NCBI RefSeq assembly: GCF_900142885.1
Contig: NZ_FRCL01000008.1
Span: 1-64,000, forward strand
DNA length: 64,000 nt
Origin: Flavobacterium xinjiangense
GTDB taxonomy: Bacteria > Bacteroidota > Bacteroidia > Flavobacteriales > Flavobacteriaceae
Reading direction: 5' to 3'
Positions 17,683-26,962 of this stretch are shown one piece after another. The notes under the pieces were generated by a model, which saw only the letters and a program-made list of their open reading frames with translations, searched no databases and was not told the DNA's origin. The translations under genes were made by a program, and so were the position numbers. The first letter of the stretch is position 1. The number at the start of each line of letters is the position of its first letter.

Positions 17683-17951
17683 ATGAAAAAATTACTTATT
17701 GTCGCAGGAATGGTACTTCTAAGTACTGGTACATTTGCTAAAGAAAAAACCACAAAAAAACCACAAAAAAAGCAACAAAAGAAAACAAATCTGAAACAGT
17801 GGTCGAATCTCAATGCTGTACAGCCACATTAACTTACAATGGAGCGTATGTGGACAGCCGTACCGTTTGTGGAATGATTACTACAGGAGATAATTGTAAT
17901 GTTGCCGCGCAGCAATTAAGAGCTGCTTATAAATTTTTATCGGCAGAATAA
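17683..17951 (+). pseudogene. Small exported cysteine-containing protein, split by a -1 shift at A7
   Basis: From ATG 17683 the frame encodes a signal peptide (MKKLLIVAGMVLLSTGTFA) and a Lys/Thr-rich start. It then reads out of frame and stops at about 17830. In the -1 frame the sequence continues coherently as KATKENKSETVVESQCC...VCGMITTGDNCNVAAQQLRAAYKFLSAE, ending at TAA 17951. The switch falls in repeated ACCACA-A7 tracts. The zero-frame codons AAA AAA make an A AAA AAA slippery heptamer in the correct phase for -1 ribosomal slippage, which would give about 89 aa. Alternatives are a one-base deletion (pseudogene), phase variation or a sequencing error. The family is not recognised. Confidence 0.6.
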
Positions 17952-18007
17952 TTAGTATAGGTGCTGCGAAAATCAGCACCTATTAATTTAAACCAAAATT
18001 AAATCTA

Positions 18008-18730
18008 ATGAAATACATCCAAACTTTATTACTGATTATCACGTTAACTTCATTCTCACAAAATCGTAAATACCAAATAACCTATGATTTTACACAAAAC
18101 GCAAAAGACATTAAATTAATTACCAACATCAAAACCTACTTAACCGGAAACGGACAAGTATCTGTTTATGAAGAAGATTTCGCAAACATAAAAAGTAAGT
18201 CTTTAGATGAAAATTTAATATCAATCAAAACGTTAAATAATCCCATATTTTACAAAGACTTGCAAAATAAAAAAGCAATCTTTAACGATCAGATAAAAAT
18301 GAAATTTTTTAATATTGTGGATGCTGGGATTACATTTGATTGGAAAATAGAGCAAGAAACCAAAATTATTTTAGGATACAACTGTCAAAAAGCTACCATA
18401 CGATTTAGAGGAAGAGATTTCGTTGTCTATTTTACATCAGAAATTCCATTTTCAGATGGTCCGTGGAAATTTTCAGGTTTACCTGGACTGATTCTAGAAG
18501 TAAAGTCGGACGATCCTTTACATACATATGATATCATTGCGGAAAAAATTGAGTTTAAAGACTCAAAAGAAAAAATAGACAACATATATCTGAACCAAGA
18601 TACAATCACATACGAAGAGTTTTTAAAAATTTACAGGAGAAAATATGAAGAATCCATCAGTAATATGGATTCTAATGGCTTCACAAGAGGGATGAACAAG
18701 GGTTTTATGGAATTTTATATAACTGAATAA
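18008..18730 (+). CDS. GLPGLI-family exported protein
   Basis: This 240-aa protein has an N-terminal signal peptide (MKYIQTLLLIITLTSFSQ). The defining motif is WKFSGLPGLILEVKSDD near residue 160. GLPGLI proteins are a Bacteroidetes family of exported proteins of unknown biochemical role, often encoded next to a TonB-dependent receptor. That arrangement is seen here, with the receptor gene starting six bases after the stop. Confidence 0.9.
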   Translation: MKYIQTLLLIITLTSFSQNRKYQITYDFTQNAKDIKLITNIKTYLTGNGQVSVYEEDFANIKSKSLDENLISIKTLNNPIFYKDLQNKKAIFNDQIKMKFFNIVDAGITFDWKIEQETKIILGYNCQKATIRFRGRDFVVYFTSEIPFSDGPWKFSGLPGLILEVKSDDPLHTYDIIAEKIEFKDSKEKIDNIYLNQDTITYEEFLKIYRRKYEESISNMDSNGFTRGMNKGFMEFYITE

Positions 18731-18736
18731 ATAGTA

Positions 18737-21394
18737 ATGAGAAAAACTCTTATTCTATTCCTTGTGTTTATAGCAAACCAATCATTTTGTCAAACTATTA
18801 AAGGAATTGTTTCAGACAAAAATAGGGATTTACTTTTTTCAACCATAATAATTAAAAAAATACAATCTCCCGGAATAGTATACCAATTTAGTACAACGAA
18901 TGAGAAAGGAGAATATTCTATTGATTTAAAAACACCTCTAGACAGCATCATTATTGAGGTAAATTCCTATTCTCATGAACCTTTTCAGAAATTTTTTTTT
19001 GATTTGCAAAAAAAGGGAAAAATAATAACTTTAGATTTTAAATTAGAACCCAGGACAACATTCCTCAAAGAAGTAGTAGTTCAAGAAAATCGAAAACCAA
19101 TTAGAATAAAAAATGACACTATTGTTTATGACCCTGAAAAATTTAAAGATGGTTCTGAGAAAGTAGTTGAAGATCTATTAAAAAAATTACCCGGAATTAA
19201 AATTGAGGAAAACGGTGAAATTAAATTTAACGGCAAAAGCATTAAAAAAATGCTTTTAGATGGCGATGATTTATTTGATAGCCAATATACTGTAGGTTCG
19301 AAAAACATTAATGTCGAAATGTTAGACAAAGTTGAAGCTATAGAGAATTATAACGAGAATCTATTACTCAAAGGCATTGCTCATAGCGAAGATGTTGCTC
19401 TTAATCTAAAACTAAAAAAGGGCAAAAATGATTTTTCTGGAAATGCACAATTAGGCATAGGATTCTCAAACAAGTATAACTTTATTACTTCAGGAATTCT
19501 GATTAATGACAAAATCAAGAGTTTTGGTGTAACCAGCTATAATAATATTGGAAAAAACAATGCGCCTTATGATTTTCAATCTGGTGTTTTATCATTTGAA
19601 TCTTTAAAAGAAAGTAATTTTATAGCTAAAGAGCTCATAAATCACGGCAATTTTTACTCTCAATTAGACGATAAATTCCATAAAATAAATAATAATTTTT
19701 ATACAAGTTTGAATTCATTGTATAAATTTTCAAAAAAAGTGACCGCAAAGTTTAATGTAGGTTTTTATAGCGACAAACTATCCAGAGAAAACAAAGAAGA
19801 AACCATCTACACAACAGATACGGAAAAATTTAGTATCCTTCAATCAGAAAACAGTGTTAAATCACCAAAATTATACCATGCAAACCTGCAACTAATAAAC
19901 AAAGTAAATGATCACTTGCATTGGGAATATTTAGGAAAACTACAAGTACAACAAGATCTTTTTTCTAGTACTACAACGAATAATACTACAAGCCAAAAAA
20001 ATGACGTGAACACTAAAAATTGGTTTACAAAAAACAATTTTAACCTCACTAAACGCATTAATGAAAAAAGCGCATTCACAACATCAACATTATTTACCAA
20101 AAGCTATGCTCCCCAACACTATAATCTGAACCCAGGAGTAAATATAGAGGAGAACTATAGTGGCAGTATCATAAATAACCAACAAAATAGTCGCTTTGAT
20201 AAAGAAGTCTTAGACACTAAAGCAGAATATTTAAGCAAGACAAACGATAGCAAATGGCTCTTTAGAACCGGTTTTCATTCTACGAAAAACCATCTATATT
20301 CCTTGTTAGAAACCACAAACGAAAATAATGAAACGTATACCAATCCTACATTTCAAAACAATCTCAATTATGATTTTAGTTCTCCTTTTTTAGATGGAAG
20401 TTTTGCTTATGATAAAAATAAATTTGTTTTTAAGGCGGGATTTGGTTCGCAGTATTATAGTATAAAATTAACAGATAAAACAAGGAATAATTTTCAAACA
20501 GATAAGAATCTGATACTATCGCCACTACTAAAAATAGGATATCGATTTAACAAAAACGCTACAATAGACACCGGTTATAGTTACAATCAAATTACTCCAG
20601 ATGAAACTAATCTTTTCCAAGGAACCATACAAACTGGATTTAGAAGTTTTAGGAATAATGAAGCCAATTTAGAATTTTTAAACACCCATAATTACAACCT
20701 GAATTTCAATTATCACGATGCTTTTTATAACACTCATTTATCAATTGGATTAAACCACAATCAACGTTCTAACAACTATTTTCAAAAATCTTTGATAAAT
20801 AATAACGTTAACATTACTACATCTTTTTTATTGAATTCCGGAAATCGAGATTATGCAATAACGATTTCAGGCGAAAAATACATTCATTTCTTAAGAACAA
20901 CTTTCCAACTCAACTCCCATTATTCAATCTCTCTAGATAAAAACATTATAAATAATTCTGAATTAAGAGACGTTGAATCAAAAAACGTTATAATTGAATT
21001 ATCCGTTAGAACAGGAGTAATAAAGAATTTATTTGTTGAAAATAAATTCTTTTATATGTCAAATTCATTTTCAATCAGAGATGGTGCTAAAAATAATTTT
21101 AGTAGCCTTAAAAATGCATTAAAGACAATATATAAAATAAATGAAAAATTTAAAACAGAAGTAATTTTAAATATTATAACTCCTGACTTGTCATTAACTA
21201 AAAATTATTATTTTCTTGACTCAGAGGTTACATTTACTTCAAAGAACAAAAAGTTTGACTATTCCATTATAGCTAGAAACCTAACCAATAATAAAACATT
21301 TGAAACTAATAGTATTACCGATTATTCAAGAACTTCAGCCTCTCATAATCTTATAAATCGGTTTATATTAGCAAGTGTTAGTTTTCGTCTATAA
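18737..21394 (+). CDS. TonB-dependent receptor-like outer-membrane beta-barrel protein
   Basis: This 885-aa protein has a signal peptide (to about residue 19), a carboxypeptidase-regulatory-like domain (about 20-110), a plug-like region (about 120-235: IVYDPEKFKDGSEKVVEDLLKKLPG minus its end, DKVEAIENYNENLLLKG) and a long barrel of alternating strands. It ends ILASVSFRL with the terminal aromatic near the C-terminus expected of outer-membrane barrels. It probably imports an unidentified ligand across the outer membrane. It is the last gene of a two-gene unit with the GLPGLI protein. The next 203 bases hold no gene; a TAATTTTG element about 50 bases before the next ATG is a likely promoter. 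Confidence 0.88.
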   Translation: MRKTLILFLVFIANQSFCQTIKGIVSDKNRDLLFSTIIIKKIQSPGIVYQFSTTNEKGEYSIDLKTPLDSIIIEVNSYSHEPFQKFFFDLQKKGKIITLDFKLEPRTTFLKEVVVQENRKPIRIKNDTIVYDPEKFKDGSEKVVEDLLKKLPGIKIEENGEIKFNGKSIKKMLLDGDDLFDSQYTVGSKNINVEMLDKVEAIENYNENLLLKGIAHSEDVALNLKLKKGKNDFSGNAQLGIGFSNKYNFITSGILINDKIKSFGVTSYNNIGKNNAPYDFQSGVLSFESLKESNFIAKELINHGNFYSQLDDKFHKINNNFYTSLNSLYKFSKKVTAKFNVGFYSDKLSRENKEETIYTTDTEKFSILQSENSVKSPKLYHANLQLINKVNDHLHWEYLGKLQVQQDLFSSTTTNNTTSQKNDVNTKNWFTKNNFNLTKRINEKSAFTTSTLFTKSYAPQHYNLNPGVNIEENYSGSIINNQQNSRFDKEVLDTKAEYLSKTNDSKWLFRTGFHSTKNHLYSLLETTNENNETYTNPTFQNNLNYDFSSPFLDGSFAYDKNKFVFKAGFGSQYYSIKLTDKTRNNFQTDKNLILSPLLKIGYRFNKNATIDTGYSYNQITPDETNLFQGTIQTGFRSFRNNEANLEFLNTHNYNLNFNYHDAFYNTHLSIGLNHNQRSNNYFQKSLINNNVNITTSFLLNSGNRDYAITISGEKYIHFLRTTFQLNSHYSISLDKNIINNSELRDVESKNVIIELSVRTGVIKNLFVENKFFYMSNSFSIRDGAKNNFSSLKNALKTIYKINEKFKTEVILNIITPDLSLTKNYYFLDSEVTFTSKNKKFDYSIIARNLTNNKTFETNSITDYSRTSASHNLINRFILASVSFRL

Positions 21395-21597
21395 AACATT
21401 AATAAAAATCAGCTTTTAAACTTACGTATCATTTTAGGAATTTCATGGACTGACTTATTTTAAAATGATATTGTAGTTGTTTTCACAATGCGATTACCAT
21501 AAGTAAAATAGTGCTGTTTTATATAGATTGTTTAGTTTACAACACTTAATTTTGCAGACCCATATTCGAAATATAACAACATCAAAAAATTCAACTT

Positions 21598-21999
21598 ATG
21601 TCTTACCAACCTGTATTTGCCCAATTTTGGGAAAAGGTAAAAGAAAGCATCCAAAATGGAACTTACGCTAAATTAACTTTGGCCAAAACTATTGGTGATA
21701 CCGAATTAAAAAACATTTACGTTCGCCCGGTGTTGAACGATGACATTTTTAGTCTTTCGATTACGGCGCGTTATAAAACGGAAGAAGTAGAAAGTTTCCA
21801 CACTATAGATGAAACTTTTATTATATTAGCTCCCTTTATGAATAACCCTTTTTTGACGGCTCTACTATTTACAACGGAGAATGATATCACCTTTAAACTC
21901 AATAAAAAAAGAGTGGGAAGTATTGTTGAACAAGCGCCAACTTTTAAAAACGCTTCGGATGTTATCCTGGAAATGAAAGCAAAAGGAATTTCGATTTAA
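21598..21999 (+). CDS. Cytosolic protein of unknown function (133 aa)
   Basis: This soluble 133-aa protein has no signal peptide or TM segment. It appears alpha/beta, with a central TELKNIYVRPVLNDDIFSLSITARYKT segment broken by turns. I have seen similar uncharacterised Bacteroidetes proteins but know of no assigned function. It has its own upstream TAATTTTG element. A 14-bp-arm hairpin (22014-22046) follows. Confidence 0.7.
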   Translation: MSYQPVFAQFWEKVKESIQNGTYAKLTLAKTIGDTELKNIYVRPVLNDDIFSLSITARYKTEEVESFHTIDETFIILAPFMNNPFLTALLFTTENDITFKLNKKRVGSIVEQAPTFKNASDVILEMKAKGISI

Positions 22000-22013
22000 G
22001 ATTTTTGATTAAC

Positions 22014-22046
22014 GATTGCTGATTTTTGAATTAAAAATCAGCAATC
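22014..22046. repeat. Inverted repeat, 14-bp perfect arms
   Basis: GATTGCTGATTTTT (22014-22027) pairs with 22033-22046 across a 5-base loop. The right arm is followed by ATTAAAC, not a T run. It may act as a bidirectional terminator between two convergent genes. CAGT-type repeats follow to 22200. Confidence 0.65.
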
Positions 22047-22199
22047 ATTAAACATCTGAAATTTCAAATAGTGGTCAGTAATCAGAATTTTTCAGTTCCT
22101 GGTTTGTGTGTAAAACAAGACTGAAATCGTTTTTTTTGAAGTAGAGCGGTACTATTTCAATATCAACAAACTGAATACTAAAAACTGAACACTGCTTAC

Positions 22200-22853
22200 T
22201 TACTTCTCCCCTTCCCATTCCGCATAAAACTGCGACAAAAACCCTTGCATATATTTATGTCTTTCCTGTGCAATCTGTTTTCCGGTTTCCGTATTCATCT
22301 TGTCTTTCAAAAGCAATAACTTTTCGTAAAAATGATTCAGCGTTGGAGAATCATTGTTCTTGTATTCTTCCTTTGACATCTTCGCTTTTGGCGCGATTTT
22401 AGGATCATACAGCGTTCTATTCTTGAATCCGCCATAATTGAATGCTCTTGCAATTCCAATGGCTCCAATGGCGTCTAAACGATCCGCATCTTGAACGATA
22501 TCCAATTCAATAGAAGAGAATTTCTTTTCGAAATTACCTCCTTTATACGAGATGTTTTCAATGATATTTATTACGTGTACTATTGTTGATTCGGCCGTGT
22601 TTTGTGCTTCCAGAAATTCTCGCGCTATTCTGGGGCCAACTGTTTCATCACCGTCATGGAATTTACTATCCGCAATATCATGAAGCAGAGCGCCTAAACG
22701 AACTATTGTTGGGTCACAAACTTCGTTTTTGGAAATTAAAACAGCATTTTTATACACTCTTTCAATATGGAACCAGTCGTGTCCACCTTCGGCATTTTGT
22801 AATTTTTCTTTAACAAAAAGAATGGTCTTGTCTATTATATTTTCTTTAATCAT
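22200..22853 (-). CDS. HD-domain phosphohydrolase
   Basis: This 217-aa protein carries the HD metal-binding signature: GGHDWFHIERV (H25, H29), ALLHDIADSKFHDGDE (H58-D59) and a later QDADRLDAIGAIGI. The length and HDWxHxxRV start resemble YedJ-like HD hydrolases of the HD superfamily. These cleave phosphate bonds in nucleotides or other small molecules; the substrate is unknown. It is alone between convergent and same-strand neighbours. Confidence 0.88.
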   Translation of the reverse strand: MIKENIIDKTILFVKEKLQNAEGGHDWFHIERVYKNAVLISKNEVCDPTIVRLGALLHDIADSKFHDGDETVGPRIAREFLEAQNTAESTIVHVINIIENISYKGGNFEKKFSSIELDIVQDADRLDAIGAIGIARAFNYGGFKNRTLYDPKIAPKAKMSKEEYKNNDSPTLNHFYEKLLLLKDKMNTETGKQIAQERHKYMQGFLSQFYAEWEGEK

Positions 22854-22946
22854 GGTTTGAAATTGGTATTAATCAAAAATGTTGAATTCTGAAGCAAAAC
22901 AACTCCAAAATTCAACATTATCTATCCTTTGTTCGAACTCAGAAAT

Positions 22947-23936
22947 CTATCGTGCTAAAGCTGGCTCTACCCATTTGAAAATGTGGGATTCTTGCGGTAT
23001 TACCATTCTTTCTGATATTCTCGCCATTCTTGCTGGTAATTTTATCAAATAATCACGTGCTTTCTCTGCTTCATCAGTCAAACCGGTAATCTTATCAATT
23101 TCCCATTTTTCAATTAATTTTTGCATGATATCTACATAATCCGCTGCTGTATAAACACCAATTCGCTGCGCAGAATCAGAAAACTGCTCAAAAGCTGTGC
23201 TGATCTTTTGCCCTGATTCTCTCAAGAAATGCGCTGGCATAACGATTTTTGCTTTCATCATATATTGAAAAGCAAGCATCATTTCGCTAGGGTCGACTTG
23301 AAATATTCTGTTTACAAATTCGCTATACGCATGATGATGGCGCATTTCGTCACCAGCAATCATTTTACACATTTTAGACAATTTGTTATCCCCGTATTTT
23401 TTAGCCATTTGTGCTACTCTGTTATGAGAAACATACGTTGCTAATTCTTGAAAACTGGTGTAAACAAAGTTTTTATAAGGATCTCTTCCGGTACCAATAT
23501 CAAAACCATCATTTATAAGGTGTTGCGTCGTCATTTCGATTTCACGCATATTGACACGACCTGATAAATACAAGTATTTATTAAGCAAATCTCCGTGACG
23601 GTTTTCCTCTCCGGTCCATTGTCTGATCCATTTAGACCATCCATTTCTCTCCACGTTATCAATACCATCTACATCCATTAACCAGGATTCGTAGGTTGGC
23701 AAAGCTTCTTCTGTAATGGTATCACCCACTAAAGTCACCCAGAAATCGTACGGTAATTCTTTTGCTATTTCACGTAATTCTTTTACCTCATCAAAAAAGG
23801 TATCACTTTCAGAATTAGGCAAAAAATCAGAAGGTTGCCATATTTTCTCTACTGGGATTAGGTATTGATCAACGAAGCTATCCACGTTTTTTTCCAAAAA
23901 CTGCATTACTTCTAATCGAATGTTTTTTATTGACAT
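22947..23936 (-). CDS. Acyl-ACP desaturase (ferritin-like di-iron)
   Basis: This 329-aa soluble desaturase has the two EXXH-type di-iron motifs, EENRHGDLLNKYLYLSG and DEMRHHHAYSEF, in the plant stearoyl-ACP desaturase arrangement. Adjacent TSFQELATYVSHNR is also typical. It introduces a cis double bond into ACP-bound fatty acids. The neighbouring downstream-facing acyltransferase gene, 10 bases away on the same strand, fits a membrane-lipid unit. Confidence 0.9.
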   Translation of the reverse strand: MSIKNIRLEVMQFLEKNVDSFVDQYLIPVEKIWQPSDFLPNSESDTFFDEVKELREIAKELPYDFWVTLVGDTITEEALPTYESWLMDVDGIDNVERNGWSKWIRQWTGEENRHGDLLNKYLYLSGRVNMREIEMTTQHLINDGFDIGTGRDPYKNFVYTSFQELATYVSHNRVAQMAKKYGDNKLSKMCKMIAGDEMRHHHAYSEFVNRIFQVDPSEMMLAFQYMMKAKIVMPAHFLRESGQKISTAFEQFSDSAQRIGVYTAADYVDIMQKLIEKWEIDKITGLTDEAEKARDYLIKLPARMARISERMVIPQESHIFKWVEPALAR

Positions 23937-23946
23937 TATATATAAA

Positions 23947-24681
23947 TTAAATTTTTATTCCTTGTACAACTGTTTGTTCTGTTTTTTCCATTAGCTCTTC
24001 AAAACTATAGTCTTTCACAGCTAACGGTTTATGTATTACAAAGGTAAGGTGATTTCCTAAACCTAAGGGGAAAAATCCATATTTAACCATTTTCCATGAA
24101 TTGTTTATCGTCACCGGAACCACATAAGCTGATGGCGCATTTTTGCATAATATTTTCAACCCGGTTTGCGAAAATTCTCTAGGTTTCCCTGTTTTACTTC
24201 GCGTCCCTTCGGGGAAAATGACCGCCGAACGTTTGTATTTTTCAATATATTCAGCTAAACCTTTAATGGCCGGAATGGCCTGTTTAGGGTCTTTACGGTC
24301 AATAAGGACAGAACCTCCATGTCGTAAATTATACGAAACACTTGGAATTCCTTTTCCTAATTCTTTTTTGCTTACAAATTTACAATGAAAACGGCGTAAA
24401 TACCAAATCATCGCAATAATATCATATAGACTTTGATGATTCGAAACAAATATCAAAGGAACATCTTTTGGAATATTTTCTTTATTTTCAAATTTATACG
24501 TGGTTCCTAAAAGATTAGTGCATCGCACTAAAAGAAAGTTCATGTAGTCCACACTTTTTTTATGCGCCTGATAGCCAAAAACAGTAAAACAAACCCATTG
24601 AATGGGATGAAAAATGACCAATACAAGACCAAAACACAAGTAATAAATTATAGATATGGGATACGAAATTAGTTTTTGCAT
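23947..24681 (-). CDS. 1-acyl-sn-glycerol-3-phosphate acyltransferase (PlsC-like)
   Basis: This 244-aa membrane acyltransferase has NHQSLYDI (H82, D87), the catalytic HX4D motif, and FPEGTRSKTGKPREF, the second acyltransferase block. It esterifies lysophosphatidic acid in phospholipid synthesis. The frame is open to 24756, but a TACTTTTG promoter element lies inside that extension, so I use ATG 24681. It is co-oriented with the acyl-ACP desaturase. A second PlsC-like gene lies at 34260-35027. Confidence 0.9.
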   Translation of the reverse strand: MQKLISYPISIIYYLCFGLVLVIFHPIQWVCFTVFGYQAHKKSVDYMNFLLVRCTNLLGTTYKFENKENIPKDVPLIFVSNHQSLYDIIAMIWYLRRFHCKFVSKKELGKGIPSVSYNLRHGGSVLIDRKDPKQAIPAIKGLAEYIEKYKRSAVIFPEGTRSKTGKPREFSQTGLKILCKNAPSAYVVPVTINNSWKMVKYGFFPLGLGNHLTFVIHKPLAVKDYSFEELMEKTEQTVVQGIKI

Positions 24682-24698
24682 GCTTAAAAAATTAGCCA

Positions 24699-24706
24699 CA
24701 AAAGTA
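24699..24706 (-). promoter_or_regulatory. Bacteroidetes -7 element for the PlsC/desaturase unit
   Basis: TACTTTTG on the minus strand, 17 bases before ATG 24681, supports the shorter start of the acyltransferase. Confidence 0.5.
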
Positions 24707-24766
24707 ATAAATATATTTTTAGCCCGATTTAAATCCCAAACAATAAATAGAGTCATGGTTTAATTG

Positions 24767-24774
24767 TAACTTTG
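24767..24774 (+). promoter_or_regulatory. Bacteroidetes -7 element for rnpA
   Basis: TAACTTTG matches TAnnTTTG, 32 bases before the rnpA ATG. Confidence 0.55.
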
Positions 24775-24806
24775 CGCGCTAAAATCCATGTCTTTTTTCT
24801 TCTAAA

Positions 24807-25220
24807 ATGAACTTCACCTATCCCAAAAACGAAAAGCTAAAAAGTAAAATCACTATTGGATTATTATTTTCCGAAGGGAAATCTGTGTCTAAATATCCTT
24901 TACGATTAGTCTATTATTCTGGAAATTTAGGAGAAGGTCAAAAAATCAAGATGGGCGTTTCGGTATCAAAAAAACACTTTAAAAAAGCGGTTGACCGTAA
25001 TTATTTCAAACGAGTACTTCGCGAAACCTACCGACTCAACAAACATCTACTACTGGACAATTTAGATAAACCGCATGCATTTATGTTGTTTTACCAAAGC
25101 AAAGACCGCTTGTCTTATGAGGAAATCAACACTAAGACAATCCAACTGTTTGAGAAGTTCTTGCAACAAAATAGCAAAACTACTATACCAGAAAACTCCT
25201 CGGATTTAGAAAAACTATAG
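24807..25220 (+). CDS. rnpA: Ribonuclease P protein component
   Basis: This 137-aa basic protein has KMGVSVSKKHFKKAVDRNYFKRVLRETYRLNK split across the RNR motif region (residues about 50-80), the signature of the RNase P protein subunit. It binds the RNase P RNA and helps process tRNA 5' ends. It is slightly longer than the usual 115-125 aa. It is not next to rpmH here; an S41 protease gene follows. Confidence 0.93.
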   Translation: MNFTYPKNEKLKSKITIGLLFSEGKSVSKYPLRLVYYSGNLGEGQKIKMGVSVSKKHFKKAVDRNYFKRVLRETYRLNKHLLLDNLDKPHAFMLFYQSKDRLSYEEINTKTIQLFEKFLQQNSKTTIPENSSDLEKL

Positions 25221-25324
25221 TTTTCTTCTTAGCCAAATTCACCAATATAGTCTTTACCTACAATACTTTAATTATTATTGGCGATTTATTCTTATTTTAG
25301 CGCTAACAAATTTAGTTAAACGCC

Positions 25325-26962
25325 ATGAACTCCTTTTTTACAAAAAAATTCATAATTCCGGTTGCTGCTTCGGCATTTCTGTTTATTGGAGCAAGTTTCA
25401 AGGACGATTTTTTTGAAATTGCAAAGCAAATAGAAATATTTACCACACTTTTTAAGGAGGTGAATAAGAATTATGTTGACGAGACAAATCCAGGTCAGTT
25501 AATGGATAAAGCCATCAATGGAATGTTAGGAAGTCTTGATCCCTATACCGTATATTTCAACGAACAGGATGTAGTCAAATTTAAAATAAACAACACAGGA
25601 GAATATACTGGAATTGGAGCTTTATTAACTCGAAAAGAGGATAAGCTTACGGTAAAAGAAATATATAAAAACTTTCCTGCCGACAAAGCTGGCCTTAAGC
25701 CCGGTGATGAAATTATACAAATTGGCGACGTGCTTCTTTCAGATTTTAAAGAAGACGCCTCTCAGCTGTTAAAAGGCGCAAAAAACACTAAGGTCGACAT
25801 TAAATATATCCGTCAAGGGAAAACAAATACTACCCAAATTGTACTAGATGAAGTAGAAATAAAGTCGGTACCGTTTTTTGGTAAAATTGACGCAAAAACG
25901 GGCTATATCGTTTTACTGCATTTCAATAAAAAAGCTGCCTTTGAAACCAAAGAAGCGCTAGAACAATTAAAAAGAGAAGGTGCCGAAAGAATTATCTTGG
26001 ACTTAAGAGACAACCCAGGCGGACTTTTGAACGAAGCAGTAAATATCTGCAATCTGTTTGTTCCAAAAAATGAAATCATTGTAACTACAAAATCAAAAAT
26101 AGAAAAGCACAACAATACATACAAAACAACCCAAGAGCCTATTGACACTCAAATTCCACTAATTATTATTGTAAATGGGAAAAGCGCATCGGCTTCTGAA
26201 ATTGTTTCCGGTGCCCTGCAGGATTTGGACCGCGCAATAGTATTGGGAAGCAGAAGTTACGGAAAAGGATTAGTGCAAAGACCGGTTGATTTAACGTATG
26301 GAACGCAACTAAAAGTAACTATTGCACGTTACTACACGCCTTCAGGAAGATGTATTCAGGCATTAGATTATGCCCATAAAGACAAAAATGGCATCGCTGT
26401 ACGAACTGAAGAAAAAAACTACAACGCATTTAAAACCCGAAAAGGAAGAACAGTTTATGATGGGGGCGGTATTCAGCCTGACATAGAACTTAATGAAACA
26501 AAATTAAGCCCAATCACCAATGCCTTAATCAAAAACGATGGGATTTTTAATTACGTAACTCGTTATTATTACAAAAATCCAACTTTAGGAGATCGTATTC
26601 CTTCGATTTCTGATTCTGATTATTTAGACTTTAAACAGTTTTTAAAAGCTCAAAAATTTTCTTTTGACACTGAAACGGAGTTGGCATTGAAAAACACTTT
26701 GGCTATAGCCAAAAAAGAAAAAATAGATGAATCTATCTCTTTAGAATACCAACAATTGCTTAGCGCACTTCAAAAAAGTGAAGACCAATTATTGGATAAA
26801 AATCAGAAAGAAATCAAGAATCTTATTGTAGATGAAATTATTAAAAGATACCAATACCAAGAAGGATTGTATCAATATTACGTCAAAAACAATACTGAAG
26901 TTAAAAAAGCGATTACCATTTTAGATAATAATTCAGAATATAAATCTATTTTGAAAATCTAA
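25325..26962 (+). CDS. S41-family C-terminal processing peptidase
   Basis: This 545-aa exported protease has an N-terminal anchor (residues about 8-25) and a PDZ domain (about 90-170, GIGALLTRKEDKLTV). The S41 catalytic core includes the serine motif VNGKSASASEIVSG and the downstream lysine in GSRSYGKGLVQ. It degrades or processes periplasmic proteins. The C-terminal helical region (about 400-545) is longer than in CtpA. The stop overlaps the OmpA gene start by one base (TAATG). Confidence 0.92.
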   Translation: MNSFFTKKFIIPVAASAFLFIGASFKDDFFEIAKQIEIFTTLFKEVNKNYVDETNPGQLMDKAINGMLGSLDPYTVYFNEQDVVKFKINNTGEYTGIGALLTRKEDKLTVKEIYKNFPADKAGLKPGDEIIQIGDVLLSDFKEDASQLLKGAKNTKVDIKYIRQGKTNTTQIVLDEVEIKSVPFFGKIDAKTGYIVLLHFNKKAAFETKEALEQLKREGAERIILDLRDNPGGLLNEAVNICNLFVPKNEIIVTTKSKIEKHNNTYKTTQEPIDTQIPLIIIVNGKSASASEIVSGALQDLDRAIVLGSRSYGKGLVQRPVDLTYGTQLKVTIARYYTPSGRCIQALDYAHKDKNGIAVRTEEKNYNAFKTRKGRTVYDGGGIQPDIELNETKLSPITNALIKNDGIFNYVTRYYYKNPTLGDRIPSISDSDYLDFKQFLKAQKFSFDTETELALKNTLAIAKKEKIDESISLEYQQLLSALQKSEDQLLDKNQKEIKNLIVDEIIKRYQYQEGLYQYYVKNNTEVKKAITILDNNSEYKSILKI

